Source of the DNA: Cymodocea nodosa
Lineage: Eukaryota > Streptophyta > Magnoliopsida > Alismatales > Cymodoceaceae
Assembly: GCA_036874045.1 (NCBI GenBank)
Contig: CM072344.1
Span: 8,404,501-8,468,500 of the forward strand
Reading direction: 5' to 3'
Length of the DNA: 64,000 nucleotides
In this document: one piece after another, positions 19,788 through 30,614 of the stretch
How the letters are laid out: each line of letters starts with the position of its first letter
How positions within the stretch are numbered: the first letter of the stretch is position 1
Position numbers and translations under genes: made by a program
The notes under the pieces: generated by a model
The model's input: the letters and a program-made list of their open reading frames with translations, nothing else
Databases searched by the model: none
Told to the model about the DNA's origin: nothing

Positions 19788-21055
19788 TGTAGGATCGTCT
19801 GTATCACAAGAAGGGGGGTGAATTGTGTCTTTAGTAATTAAACTAGTAGATAAAATAAGAGCACAAAACACTCGTAAATGAAATTCTATTCTTTTATTTC
19901 AAGATAGAATTTATAATATCTTTTCAGCTCAATTCCCTTCTTGACAGTTTTGATACAAAAATGTTTGATATACAATTCGAATATAACAATAAAGCTTTTA
20001 TTGAAAACTAATTTAGAATTGTATAAAACCTGATCTTTCTTTGTCTTTGCTCAGCTTCTATATCTCTTCTTCTCCAGTTGTCAAATTTCCAGACTTCTTA
20101 CGTTTGCATCTCCTTTTCTAAAATTGCTTGGAATTTCGAACTTCTTCTAATGTTGGAGAACTTTTCAAAATATGAATATTCAAACTTAACTTTTCAGTTA
20201 GGGATCTAGATTGAATATTCAGACTTGGTTTTCGAGATTGGGATCCTCTCTTGTAATATAGCTTGTACTCTCTATTAGTAGTTGAACTCTGTTGTCTTTC
20301 ACGTTCAGCATGTTCATCCACTTGATCCACAATCCATAATCCATAATCCACGTACTAATTTTCTCTTTAATCCAAATTACTTTCTATTTTAATTTCCACT
20401 TTCTCCACTAACAATTTCAATTTCCATGATCTCCACTTCGTAGATTCACCGAAGCTTTATCTTCCTGGAGTCTTGTAGAATATCTTTTAAGTCTTCGATT
20501 TAGTCGAACAGTTATCCTTTAAGTCCTGTAAAAACTCGAACACTTATCCTTTAACTCTTCGAGTTTTTGCACCTGCAAAATACATGACTAAACAAAGAAA
20601 CTTATCTGTTCGTTAGTCCTTTTATAAAACTCGAACAATTATCTATCCATGCATATAAAAACTCGAACAGTTATCTAACTATTCGATTTTTTATTATCGA
20701 ACGCACATGGAAAACACATGACAACTTAAAATATTAAAAACACACGTGCAGATAACTTAACTATACGAGTTTTTAACATAAAGTATTCGACAAAAATGAA
20801 ATGTTAACTATCTGAAAGTTTAACTATCCGAAACGTTAACTATTCGAAAGTTTAACTATCCGAAACGTTAACTATCCGAAAGTTGAACTATTGCAAATCT
20901 AACTCTTCGGAAATCTTTAATTTATCCGACATAAAAATGAAACTTTTCGATAATCTGTTAAATATTATACTTAGAGAAATATACTTAGAGAATATTATGT
21001 AGACTTATTTAAATACGTTAATAAAACATATATCATCAAAATTAAATACCTAACA
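19788..21055 (-). mobile_element. 3' LTR of C-prime (C-type LTR)
   Basis: Length 1268 bp, from TGTTAGGTATTT (minus, at 21055) to CCTACA (19788). It is the same family as the LTR of element C (30134-30614 joined to 43773-44494). It contains perfect 11-nt arms AAAAACTCGAA and TTCGAGTTTTT (20530-20540, 20558-20568) and a direct-repeat array at 20804-20892. Confidence 0.85.
20804..20892 (-). repeat. array of 16-17 bp direct repeats in a C-type LTR
   Basis: The units GTTAACTATCTGAAA, GTTTAACTATCCGAAAC, GTTAACTATTCGAAA, GTTTAACTATCCGAAAC, GTTAACTATCCGAAA and GTTGAACTATTGC follow each other. Diverged versions occur in the other C-type LTRs, at about 23772-23868 and 30290-30365. Confidence 0.8.
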
Positions 21056-21120
21056 ATCTCCCCCTTTTTGATGATGTCAAAACCTAATAAGTCACATAAT
21101 TTATATCTCCCCCTTTTTGG
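21056..21120 (-). other. polypurine tract of C-prime and a second, near-identical tract
   Basis: On the minus strand AAAAAGGGGGAGATT (21056-21070) stands at the LTR boundary. A second copy, CCAAAAAGGGGGAGA, lies about 50 nt upstream in the element (21106-21120). ATCATCAAAA beside the first tract pairs with TTTTGATGAT at the LTR start. Confidence 0.75.
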
Positions 21121-21410
21121 CATTATAAAAAAGTAAACAAACTATTTTCTCCCGCTTTAGGAAGTTAAGTAAGTTAAATCTAAGGAAGGAAATCTTAAGC
21201 AAGTTAAATGTAAGGAAGGAAATCTTACTAAGTATATATTAATCAAAACGATAGTTTCAAACATACATAGGATTTATGGATTAAGCATAAATTGTTTAAT
21301 ATCATAAACTGTGAAAAATAATCACGTAACATTAAAATTAGTAAAAAATTTACATAATAGTTTGGTTAGAAATTACAAAAAATAAATCATGTAATACATA
21401 ATTTGTATAA

Positions 21411-22261
21411 TCACAAGCCTCTTTGTCTTCGAAAAATATCAACCAGAGTATTTGAAATTTTCTTTGCAATTTCTATACTAACTCTGTTTATCTAATCAAG
21501 TAATGCTTGATCTAAATCATTTTGAGAAACCTGTGATGGTTGCTGTAAAAATTTAGTATGTATGTCTGTATCTATACCTGTATGTATTTCTATATGTATA
21601 CCTTGCTGTATATTTGTATGTTGCTGTGTTTCTGTAAATTGTGTGGATTGTTGCTGTTGTAGTTGTGACTATGTTTGCCGATCCTGTTGTTGTTGTCTGA
21701 GGACAGGTGTATCTGCTTCCTGATATTTTTGGAGTTCCTTTGCAGAGAAAGATCTTGACTTTAATCTTTTCTATGGCCAAGGTGTAATATCTGTTTGACT
21801 TGCCACAATTCTCAAAATCGTATCACCATAAAATAATTTACTCTGCAAATGTAAGATATGAGAAACAAAAATATCATACCAGTTCACCTGTATATGGTTT
21901 ATTAATGCATTTGTAGCATAAAGACAACATCTACCAACTTCTACCCTATGACCAAACCTCTGAAATAATGTAGCATGCAATATTTTTGCAATAAAACGTG
22001 CTTGGCCATTTAAGTCATTTAGTAATCTCAATGGTTTGTTGGTAGTTGGATCTTTGGCTAAACTTGTAATGTCCCATTCCAATCGATAAACCTATTTTCT
22101 TTCTAATAATTTAACTCCATTTTTCAAACCAAGTACCTGATAAAGTAAATCTAAAGTTAAATATATGTCATTGTCTTGTATATTAGAAACAGGAATACCT
22201 TCTTCCACTGTTAAGTTTGAGTAAAAACAACTGATAAGTTCGGGTATAGCAAGATGGCATG
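21411..22261 (-). pseudogene. C-terminal part of the copia 3' ORF, C-prime
   Basis: Minus-strand frame with CFYSNLTVEEG, LDLLYQVLGLKNG, then after one TAG: LNGQARFIAKILHATLFQRF, VEVGRCCLYATNALINHIQV, NWYDIF and SKLFYGD. A Gln-rich tail follows, and the ORF stops at 21411. It aligns with the 3' ORFs of B and of gypsy A. Where B has TAG (41206, 41314) this copy keeps Gln, showing those stops arose by CAG to TAG. The N-terminal part is cut off by the B-type LTR at 22262. Confidence 0.8.
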
Positions 22262-23119
22262 TGTTGAGTATTTTTGTTTTGATGATGTGTGCTGAATGAA
22301 AATAATCATATTTGCTCAATTACTATTGCTTGTGAAAAAAAATTAAAATCATCAATTAATACAGAAAAAGCTTACTGATATAAATACTTGTCTGTATTGG
22401 ATCTGAAGTTAATAACTAGTTGTTTCGTTGCATTAATTTCTCATTTAACTAAACGTTAAGTTAACGTGTGTTTTTATTGAAAATCATGATATGTTTTAAA
22501 GTTATATCTTCTGTATCATGAATAGTGCACATTTAGACAACTCGTTAAGTTAGAGTTTTGTTTGTATAGAGGTCACGTGAGAACTCATTAAGTTAGAGGC
22601 TTAAAGGTTAAAATAGGTCACGTGATAACTCGTTAAGTTAGTGAGTAAAAGAATAGACGAACTCGTTAAGTTAGTGTTATACATGTGGTGAAATTATAAG
22701 TTACGAATGTTGTATTGTATCACGTGAGGTGCACATGTTTAACTCGTTAAGTTAACATAACTAAACGTGTTGAGTTGCTATATTGAACACTAAGGTAACG
22801 TGTTAGGTTAGCGTTATAAACTTAAGTTGTTATTTTTGCACGTGGTAAAATTCTTATTATAAAAACATTTGTTTCTTATTGAATTGGTGAGTTAAAGTTT
22901 TTCAGAGACTTACAGTCGTAACTATCCGAAAGGTAACTTAAGTCATGTTTTCAGGTCTTGACATGTGTCTCACTAGTTTTATAATATAAAGAGTTTTTCG
23001 GTGACTTACATCCGTAACTATCCGAAACTTAAACTGTTTTCGGTGAGTTATCATTTAACCTTCCGAAAGAAAGGTTAAGCTGGTTCGTTGAGTTAGCATA
23101 ACACCACAGACTTAGTAAT
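22262..23119 (+). mobile_element. B-type LTR fragment with a different palindrome array
   Basis: From TGTTGAGTATTTTTG it follows the LTR of B (30615 onward) to about 22880. It then carries about 200 bp of CGGTGAGTTA and TAACTATCCGAAA motifs not found at that place in the two LTRs of B, and rejoins at TGGTTCGTTGAGTTAGCAT (about 23084). It ends abruptly at the C-type LTR piece. The right half of the B-type LTR is missing. Confidence 0.8.
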
Positions 23120-24009
23120 CTAAAATTGCTTGGAATTTCGAACTTCTTCTGATGTTGGAGAATTTTTTAGAATATGAATATTCAAACTTAACTTTTTAGT
23201 TAGAGATCCGAATTAAATATTTAGACTTGGTTTTTGAGATTGGGATCGTCTGTTGTAATGTAGCTCATACTCTCTATTAGTAATCGAACTCTGTTGTCTT
23301 TCACGTTCAGCATGTTCATCCACTTGATCCACAATCCATAATCCATAATCCACATACTAATTTTCTCTTAATCCAAATTACTTTCTATTTAAATTTACAC
23401 TTACTTCACTAACATTTTCAGTTTCCACGATCTCCACTCGTAGATTCACCGAAGCTTTATCTTCCTAGAGTCTTGTAGAATATCTTCTAAGCCTTCGATT
23501 TAGTCAAACAGTTATCCTTTAACTCTTCGAGTTTTTGCACCTGCAAAACACGTGCCTAAACAAAGAAACTTATTTGTTCGTTAGTCCTTTTATAAAACTT
23601 GAACAGTTATCTATCCATGTGTATAAAAACTTGAACAGTTATCTAACTATTTGATTTTTCATTACCGAACGCACATGGAAAACACGTGACAACTTAAAAC
23701 ATTAAAAACACAAGTGAAGATAGCTTAACTATACGAGTTTTTAACATAAAGTATTCGACAAAAATAAATCGTTAACTATCCGAAAGTTTAACTATCTGAA
23801 ATGTTAACTATCCGAATGTTTAACTATCTAAAACGTTAACTATTTGAAAGTTGAACTATTGCAAATCTAGCTCTTTGGAAATCTTTAATTTATCCGACAT
23901 AAAAATGAAACTTTCTGATATTCTGTTAACTATTATACTTAGAGAATATTATGTAGACTTATTTAAATATGTTAATAAAACATATATCATCAAAATTAAA
24001 TACCTAACA
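23120..24009 (-). mobile_element. C-type LTR fragment, probably the 5' LTR of C-prime
   Basis: It matches 20118-21055 closely and ends at the same CCTAACA. The inner part of the LTR is missing at the junction with the B-type fragment, which suggests one deletion removed both the end of this LTR and the rest of the B-type element. Confidence 0.8.
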
Positions 24010-25761
24010 CGGCTAACGATCGAGAAATTCGATCATAGGATGAGGCTCATCTCCTCCCTGATTGACCAACCCTTCAATCGGATTGTCAATCGGGTCTCCA
24101 GATTGTCTGAGATCAACTCAGACAGTCTAGGTCGTCTATTTGAGGATTTGACTTTTCGAGGCCATTTTGGCATCCTACAAGTAGAATTTGCAAAAATGGA
24201 GGATGGATTCAGACTCAACATGTCCAAATTACCTAGGAGGGACCATTATCCAAATTTGGCCATGTGGCAAAGCTGCCACGTGTTGCCCTCTCGTGCTGCC
24301 ATGTGGCAGCCATCATCTCATCGACTCGTCGATGCTGGATCCAAATCTGGATATCTCCCTTAAAACCTCCTAGGGATTCATGTGAAATCACGAATCCACT
24401 TTTCTCTCACCGTAAAATTGCACCGTTAGTCGCCGCATGCTGTCGTCCAGCCACCGCGACCACCCCTCATCTCCAGCCATCCTACGACCATTTCTCCACA
24501 TGCAGGTACCCACCTAGATCACTAGTTATGCATTTGTGAAGTTTCAAATTTCATTTTCCAATGTTTCCCACCGAATGCATGCTGTTTTTCATGGTCGACG
24601 ACAAAAGCTTGTCGTCAACCCTTTTTCCCATGTAGGTTTTACTGGTTTTCAACTTCGGTCTGACCTCCTTTGGTCGAGATTGAGGTGTGTTTGAGCTCAG
24701 GAGGTCGTGCCTCGACATGTATGACCTTCATCTAAGGCGCGCAAGCTCATTTTTGTTATTCCCCAACTCGCTGGAAAAGGTAGTCGTCGTTGTAGACGAC
24801 AACTGCCTTAACCGTGGGACTCCATGGGTTCCAGCGAGCATCGGGGTTCTACTAGACCGTTCGATCTCGTAGTGATGAGATCCGGTCTGTCTGATCGCAC
24901 AGGTTAAGTCCTAACCGTTCGATCTTTTGCTTTTCATCACGTGAGATCCAACCATCGGATATCATTGCGATGCATCCACGCCGTTCGATCAGATTTAATA
25001 TCTGATTGATCTCGACCGTCCGCTCGAGATCAAGATGCTTGATCTTGGTTGCTAGATTGCTCTGTTGAGGACCATTAGATCTAGATCTGAGGGTTCTCCA
25101 AGTCGTCCAGTCTTGACCGTCAGATTCAGATCTAACGATCCTACCGTGAGCCTCCCGTTGGCAGCACGTGAACCGCTACATCGGTCGCTCTGTTGTGCCA
25201 CCGTCGCTCTAACATGTGACACCGTCCCAGCACACTCCGCTACGCCACCGCCGCTTCGCCGTCCCGCTGCGCCGTCATTGTTGCTGCACGACACTACATG
25301 TTCACAACCACGGTCATGCTTGGTGTCTCTGCCGACGTTTCACCGTTGTGCCTTCGTCGACACCCCATGTGTGTCAGCACCAGCATTTGGGGGCGAGAGG
25401 ACTGCGAACCTCAGGATTGAGGTTCGCGGGTTGCCAGATTCCGACAACGTCGTTGGAGAAGACGATATTGTCGTCCCTCTGGTGGCCCCCTTGGCCGTTC
25501 GATATTTGATGGTCGAGAATATCTCAGTCATACGCGTGTCTTGGATGGGTGCGGATCTAGTAAACTTAAAGTTTGCCCGAATCTAGGTCACCGTACCCAG
25601 ATCCTATAATCGGATCCGGGCTCGGTAGATTAAACCCGGGTTACCAGTTAGATCGGTTAACCTAGGATTAATCCAAGGCTCCAGCCCAGATTAACCGATT
25701 ATAGCCGGTTAATCCAAGTCGGGTGACCAGCTAGATCGGTTAATGCAATCGATTGATGAGC

Positions 25762-25862
25762 TGACATCATGATGATGTCATGCCTGTCTACTAACATCAT
25801 CATACTGTTTGATGACGTCACTGTCCCATTTGCTGACGTCAACATTCCATCTACTGACGTCA
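25762..25862 (+). promoter_or_regulatory. array of TGACGTCA elements at 21-bp spacing
   Basis: Perfect TGACGTCA palindromes start at 25813, 25834 and 25855, exactly 21 bp apart, and a TGACATCA lies at 25762. TGACG is the core bound by plant TGA-class bZIP factors. The spacing places all three on one face of the helix. Confidence 0.65.
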
Positions 25863-25893
25863 ACATTGCTTAAATTAGTTTAATTTAAGCAAT

Positions 25894-26365
25894 ACCTTCT
25901 AAGGAGGCCCTATCACTCCTTCATGTGATACCTTAGAGGGGGAATATTACCTGTTTGGGTGTATTCTAGGCCGTTTTTACCTTAGGAGAGGTCTCTTTTA
26001 TACATTTTGTACAAAAGCCCCTGAGGATAATTTTATCACGTACTTTTGTTTACCCTCTAAGGAGGCCCTATCACTCTTTCATGTGATACCTTAGAGGGGG
26101 AATATTACCTATTTGGTTGTATTCCGGGCCGTTTTTACCTTAAGAGAGGTCCCTTTTGTACATTATGTACAAAAGCCCTTGAGGATAATTTTATCACAGA
26201 CCTTTGTTTACCCTCTAAGGAGGCCCTATCACTCTTTCATGTGATACTTTAGAGGGAGAATATTACCTATTTAGTTGTATTTCGGGCCGTTTTTAACTTA
26301 GGGGAGGTCCCTTTTGTACATTTTGTAGAAAAGCCCTTGAGGACAATTTTATCCTAGACCTTTCT
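25894..26365 (+). repeat. 158-bp tandem repeat, about three units, each with two hairpins
   Basis: The word AAGGAGGCCC recurs at 25901, 26059 and 26217, a period of 158 bp. Within a unit CCCTCTAAGG (26053-26062) pairs with CCTTAGAGGG (26089-26098), with an inner ATCAC/GTGAT stem. A second palindrome is built around TTTTGTACA and TGTACAAAA (about 26153-26173). A diverged partial unit continues to about 26440. Confidence 0.85.
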
Positions 26366-27130
26366 ACCCCTTGAGGCTGCCCGACCATAATATTGACTTG
26401 TGGTACCCTAAGGGGGTATATCAAGTCTATGACTTTGATATCTTGGGTCCGTCATGCATATTTCTTGCATGACACTTCTACCCCTAGTTAACTTTCATAA
26501 AAAGTCAACCCCAAAGGCTTTTGCCTTGGGCCTTTTGGGCCCAAGGTTTCTTGCCTTCCCAGACCTGTGTTTAGGTAGATTTTTTGAGTGATCCCACATA
26601 TAGGTCATCCCTTAGTGGATCCAGTCAACTATGTCGACCTTGTCAAAACCAAATAGTTGACTTTGACCAATCAAAGTTAAAGTCAACTATTTGACTTTGA
26701 CCTTGACCCTTTTCCCCCTACTTTGACTAAAGACCTGCAGCCTTTACATAGGCCTTATGGGACTATGGTTTCTGGGGGGAATCTTTTGTTCGTCTTGTAT
26801 TCCCTTATTTCACGCTTTAGAGCCTGATAGGACATTTGCATGACCCTCTAGAGAGGTCGGCTTTGGTCAGGCGGGTAGGGTGCCTCACACCTTCCCTACT
26901 CGTACCCGAGAGACTTGCCTAGAGTCTTGGAGGGCTTTTCTTATCGGTCCCTTGATACACGAGAGATCGATAGTGCAAGTTTTCCTAATCTCCCTTTAAT
27001 GGACTAGGTGGCGACTCCCTCTTCACCAATGTGGTCCCTTTTTGGGTTTGCGTTGGTGGGGTGTTGGCATCATTCGTGGGCGTTCGAGTTCCCCCCCCGA
27101 TATTCATTCTTTTTTTGAACGTTCATAGAA

Positions 27131-27148
27131 TGGCGACTCCATTAGGGA
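27131..27148 (+). other. primer-binding site of element G
   Basis: TGGCGACTCCATTAGGGA resembles the TGGCGACTC-type primer sites of Tat/Ogre gypsy elements (tRNA-Arg in Ogre, from memory). The same ten bases TGGCGACTCC also occur at 27009-27018. Confidence 0.6.
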
Positions 27149-28105
27149 TGTGTTCCACATTTTCCTATGTGGTTTCTCTCTCCACTTTGTCGCTAGAGTT
27201 GTTGTGTTGTCCTTGGTGCTCCAAGGGGTGTTGGGACCCACTTGGGGTTTTTTCCTTCTTCATTCTTGTAATGAAGAAGTGTCTCCCTACCAGGAGTAGT
27301 GCTTGGTAGTTTCACTTTCATCTTGGATTTATGATCCAATGAGGGTGTTGGGTCTCTCCAACTGATAAAGAGATCTTTTATCTGCTTTGTGCTTTTATTT
27401 TCCTTTTTAGAATTAATTCACTAGCAGGCCTCTTATTTGCCAAGTTAATTAAAATCAACTAAGATAATTAATCAACTAGGTAAACAAGATAGATGGACTC
27501 ATCAGATTTTACTGTCGTTTTATTTGAGCCTTAAAAAGCTTAAAAAATATAAAGATAAAATCCACCATTGCATTTGCATTATAGCATGTTGCATTCTTCT
27601 TTCTAAGTCCATCCTATATAGTCTCGAGAAGTAGATGAAAGATTTGAGCTCTCGATTCATCGAAGTTCTTATCTTCTATCGGCTCCCCCCACTTGGGGTT
27701 TCGTGTCGGTGAGTCATGGTGGGACGCTTGTCAACGCCCAAATTGTGGCCACCACCACTCCGCTATCATTGAGCTATATGGGATCCCGATTCGTTGGAAC
27801 CCGACTCTTGGATTTCCAGTTCGACTTGGGTGTGGTCCAAAGTCAAGCTCAGTGGATTTGGGAGTGGCACTTGCTTGTCATTCTTCCCTTGCTATGGAGA
27901 CTTGTTACTCTGTGGTGAGTTTTGAGAGTAGACAGCTTAGGACCGTTGTCACCTCAAAGCATGCATGTAGGTCTCTTTTGCATGAAACCTCTCAACCAGG
28001 ACCCATCATGGGATCTACCTCTCCATCAGTCGAGCCATAGGGGCTAATCCCCACCCATGGTGACTTGATGATGGGGAGATTCTTAACCTTTGAGGTTGTA
28101 TGTAA
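27149..28105 (+). other. leader region of element G
   Basis: No recognised gene. Short frames at 27693-28040 and 27703-27918 overlap in different frames and resemble nothing I know. The stretch ends where the copia D LTR begins. Confidence 0.5.
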
Positions 28106-29552
28106 TGTTAGGACCTGAGTATTTTGATAATGCAAAAACCTACGTGAGGAAACATATTGTATTTCACAAATAAGTCAATGCAGCAAAAGATCAGAAGGTA
28201 GACAAACAAGTTGCAGTTAATTCCAGAATATGTTGCTATAAAGCTACAGAAAGTCGGACAGTTCCAGGCTTATGTATCCAAAAGAAAGTTAATCTTCAAT
28301 GAGTTACAGACTTAAGTATCCGAAGAGTTAAAGCAACAACAACACTATCGGACAGTTAGAAGAATAACTATCGAAAATCATAAAGCCTTCAGAGAGTTGT
28401 GAAAGGCAGTAGGTTGAATGATTGGAAAGTTAAGAAGTTAACTATCCGAAAGCTCAAGGAAAATCGAAAAGTTAGAAAGGCTAACTATCTGAAACTTAAG
28501 TCATTCAATTAATCACGTGTAGAAATCCAAAATAGAAGCTTAAAAGACCTTTCAGAGAGTTAGAAATATAACTATCTGAAATTTGAAGGATTTCAGTGAG
28601 TTACAGGTATAACCATCTGGAACTTAAGTTATCCTATTATGCACGTGTAGAATTAAAGAGACAGTAGTCAGAAGCTTAAAAGAAAAATCAGAGAGTTACT
28701 ATAGTTAACTATCCGGAAGTCAAGAGTTTTTCGGTAACTTAAAACTACAAGTCTCCGATCACTTCACACCTCACGTGAGCAACTTAAAATCCTCATGTGA
28801 CACAAACAACAAGATGTAAGTGAAGGTTCAATAAGTTATAGATGCTCTTCGGTGAGTTATTCATATAACCATCCAAAAATCAAAGGAAATCGGAAGGTCA
28901 CTTACTGAATATCAGACAGAATGGTAACTTACCATATTTAGGTCTGATTATTTAGCAAGTACTGTAGAATACATATGTTGAAAGAAAAATATGATCGTTA
29001 TACCTTTTGGTATAAATATGAGAAGTTTAAGAGAAGAATAAAGAGATAGAAAAAACGATCATACATTTTATAGTGAGCTACACAAAATTCTAGATACACT
29101 CTCAACTCTACAACTATCAAGTTTACTCTTAAAGATACACTGTAGAAAAGCTCCGTGTGCCAAAACTCTGATAGAAAAGTTTAAAGCTGTTGGTTCGTGA
29201 GTTTCAACCTAAAAACTCATTGTTGGTTGAGAGCTTCAACTTGAAAGCTCGAAAGAAAGGTTGGTTATTGAGCTTATACTTGAAAGCTCTAAGTGTTGGT
29301 TCTTGCTTCAACCTGAAAGCAAGTGTTGTAAGTATTTGACTACTTAGTGAAGCCCAAGTGTATCTTGGGGGTGGACTAGCCAAGTTGGTGAACCACCTAA
29401 AATTTGCTGTGTGTTATTTTCTTACTAGTTTATTTACATTTAACTCATTTCATCTCATTGTTTTGTAGAATCAATCGTTTCTAAGTGAAAAGAATTAAAA
29501 CTTACACACCTTCACCATTCACCCCCCCTCTAGTGAGCATATCGATCCTAAC
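28106..29552 (+). mobile_element. 5' LTR of copia element D
   Basis: 1447 bp, TGTTAGGACC to GATCCTAACA, followed 2 nt later by a Met-tRNA primer site. It is the same family as both LTRs of E. From about 28240 to 28900 it holds many GTTA/TAAC motifs with AACTATCCGAAA-type arms. CCCCCCTCTAG near the end is typical of this group. Confidence 0.9.
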
Positions 29553-29554
29553 AA

Positions 29555-29566
29555 TTGGTATCAAAG
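29555..29566 (+). other. primer-binding site of D, initiator tRNA-Met type
   Basis: TGGTATCAAAGC matches the copia consensus TGGTATCAGAGC with one change. Confidence 0.85.
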
Positions 29567-29604
29567 CTTGGTTAATCCATTATAAGATTTAACTATCTAG
29601 ATTT

Positions 29605-30133
29605 ATGGTTCAATTTGCTGAGGGACAAAACATCCATAGACCTCCTCAATTTGATGGTTCCAACTATAATTATTGGAAGAATAGAATAGAGTGTTTTCTT
29701 AGGAGTTCTGATGTAAAACTCTAGAAGATTGTTATTCTTGGAACTACACTTCCAACCAGTGATGTTATGAATTGGTCTGAGGAAGATGAGAGAATCATCT
29801 AATTGGATGCTAGAGGATTGAATGCCATATATTGTGCACTAACTGCTGAACAATATAACAAAGTATTTGCATGTAAGTTTACACATGAGGCTTGGAAAAT
29901 CCTTCAAGTTACTCACGAAGGTACAAGCCAAGTAAAGAATACTAAAATCAGCATTCTGTTAAGAAAATTAGAACTGTTTAAAATAGATGATAATGAAAAC
30001 ATAACTGAAATGTTTTTAAGATTTACGGAAATTATTAACAGTCTAAAAGGCCTGGGAAAGGAATTTTCTTCTTGTGAAAAGGTACAGAAGATCCTGAGAA
30101 GCTTAACTGTTGAGTGGAAACAGAAATCCACAT
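29605..30133 (+). pseudogene. N-terminal half of gag, copia D, cut by element C
   Basis: The ATG at 29605 opens MVQFAEGQNIHRPPQFDGSN followed by YNYWKNRIECFLRSSDV, a copia gag start. TAG and TAA stops follow (about 29722 and 29800), then ALTAEQYNKVFACKFTHEAW, ILLRKLELFK and ILRSLTVEWKQKST. At 30134 element C begins. The protein is close to the gag of E (54772-56051). The rest of D lies beyond C, outside the window. Confidence 0.85.
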
Positions 30134-30614
30134 TGTTAGGTATTTAATTTTGATGATATATACTTTATTATCGTATTTAAATAAGTCTACATAATATTCT
30201 CTAAGTATATTTCTCTAAGTATAATAGTTAACAGATTATCGGAAAGTTTCATTTTTATGTCAAATAAATTAAAGATTTCTAAAGAGTTAGATTTGCAATA
30301 GTTGAACTTTCAGATAGTTAATGTTTCAGATAGTTAAACTTTCAGATAGTTAACATCTCATTTTTGTCGAATACTTTACGTTAAAAACTCGTATAGTTAA
30401 ATTATCTGCACGTGTGTTTTTAATGTTTTAAGTTGTCACGTGTTTTCCATGTGCGTTCGGTAATGAAAAATCAAATAGTTAGATAACTATTCGAGTTTTT
30501 ATATGCATGGATAGATAACTATTCGAGTTTTATAAAAGGACTAACAAACAGATAAGTTTCTTTGTTTAATCACGTGTTTTGCAGGTGCAAAAACTCAAAG
30601 AGTTAAAGGATAAG
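30134..30614 (+). mobile_element. 5' LTR of C, first part
   Basis: Starts TGTTAGGTATTTAATTTTG inside the gag of D and is interrupted by B at the duplicated ATAAG. Carries the AACTTTCAGATAGTTA type of repeats at about 30290-30365. Confidence 0.9.

Larger units (their letters stand above)
19788..24009 (-). mobile_element. SIRE-like copia element C-prime, deleted, with an embedded B-type LTR fragment
   Basis: Read on the minus strand: a 5' LTR fragment (24009 to 23120, starting TGTTAGG), then a B-type LTR fragment in the opposite direction (22262-23119), the end of the 3' ORF (22261-21411), a 3' untranslated region with polypurine tract, and the 3' LTR (21055-19788, ending CCTACA). Gag and pol are gone. 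The flanks TGACT and CGGCT do not form a clear target-site duplication. Confidence 0.75.
24010..27123 (+). mobile_element. Tat/Ogre-like LTR of gypsy element G (start not seen)
   Basis: This stretch is GC-richer than its neighbours and has no convincing gene; the longest frame (25065-25586) has no recognisable domain. It is built from motif clusters: repeated CCGTTCGATC/GATC words (24850-25140), GGTTAACC/GATTAACC words (25630-25745), TGACGTCA sites (25762-25862), a 158-bp tandem repeat (25894-26365) and TTGACTTTGACC words of W-box type (26630-26710). It ends GAACGTTCA just before a TGGCGACTCC primer site. The LTR reading rests on that site and on the absence of genes. Confidence 0.55.

Noticed and set aside
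19783..24014. Target-site duplication for C-prime (TGACT against CGGCT)
   Set aside because: Two of five bases differ, and the element has undergone internal deletion; not good enough to claim.
25065..25586. 173-codon frame in the GC-rich part of G
   Set aside because: It overlaps several other frames on both strands, has no recognisable domain, and lies amid LTR motif arrays; its openness follows from base composition.
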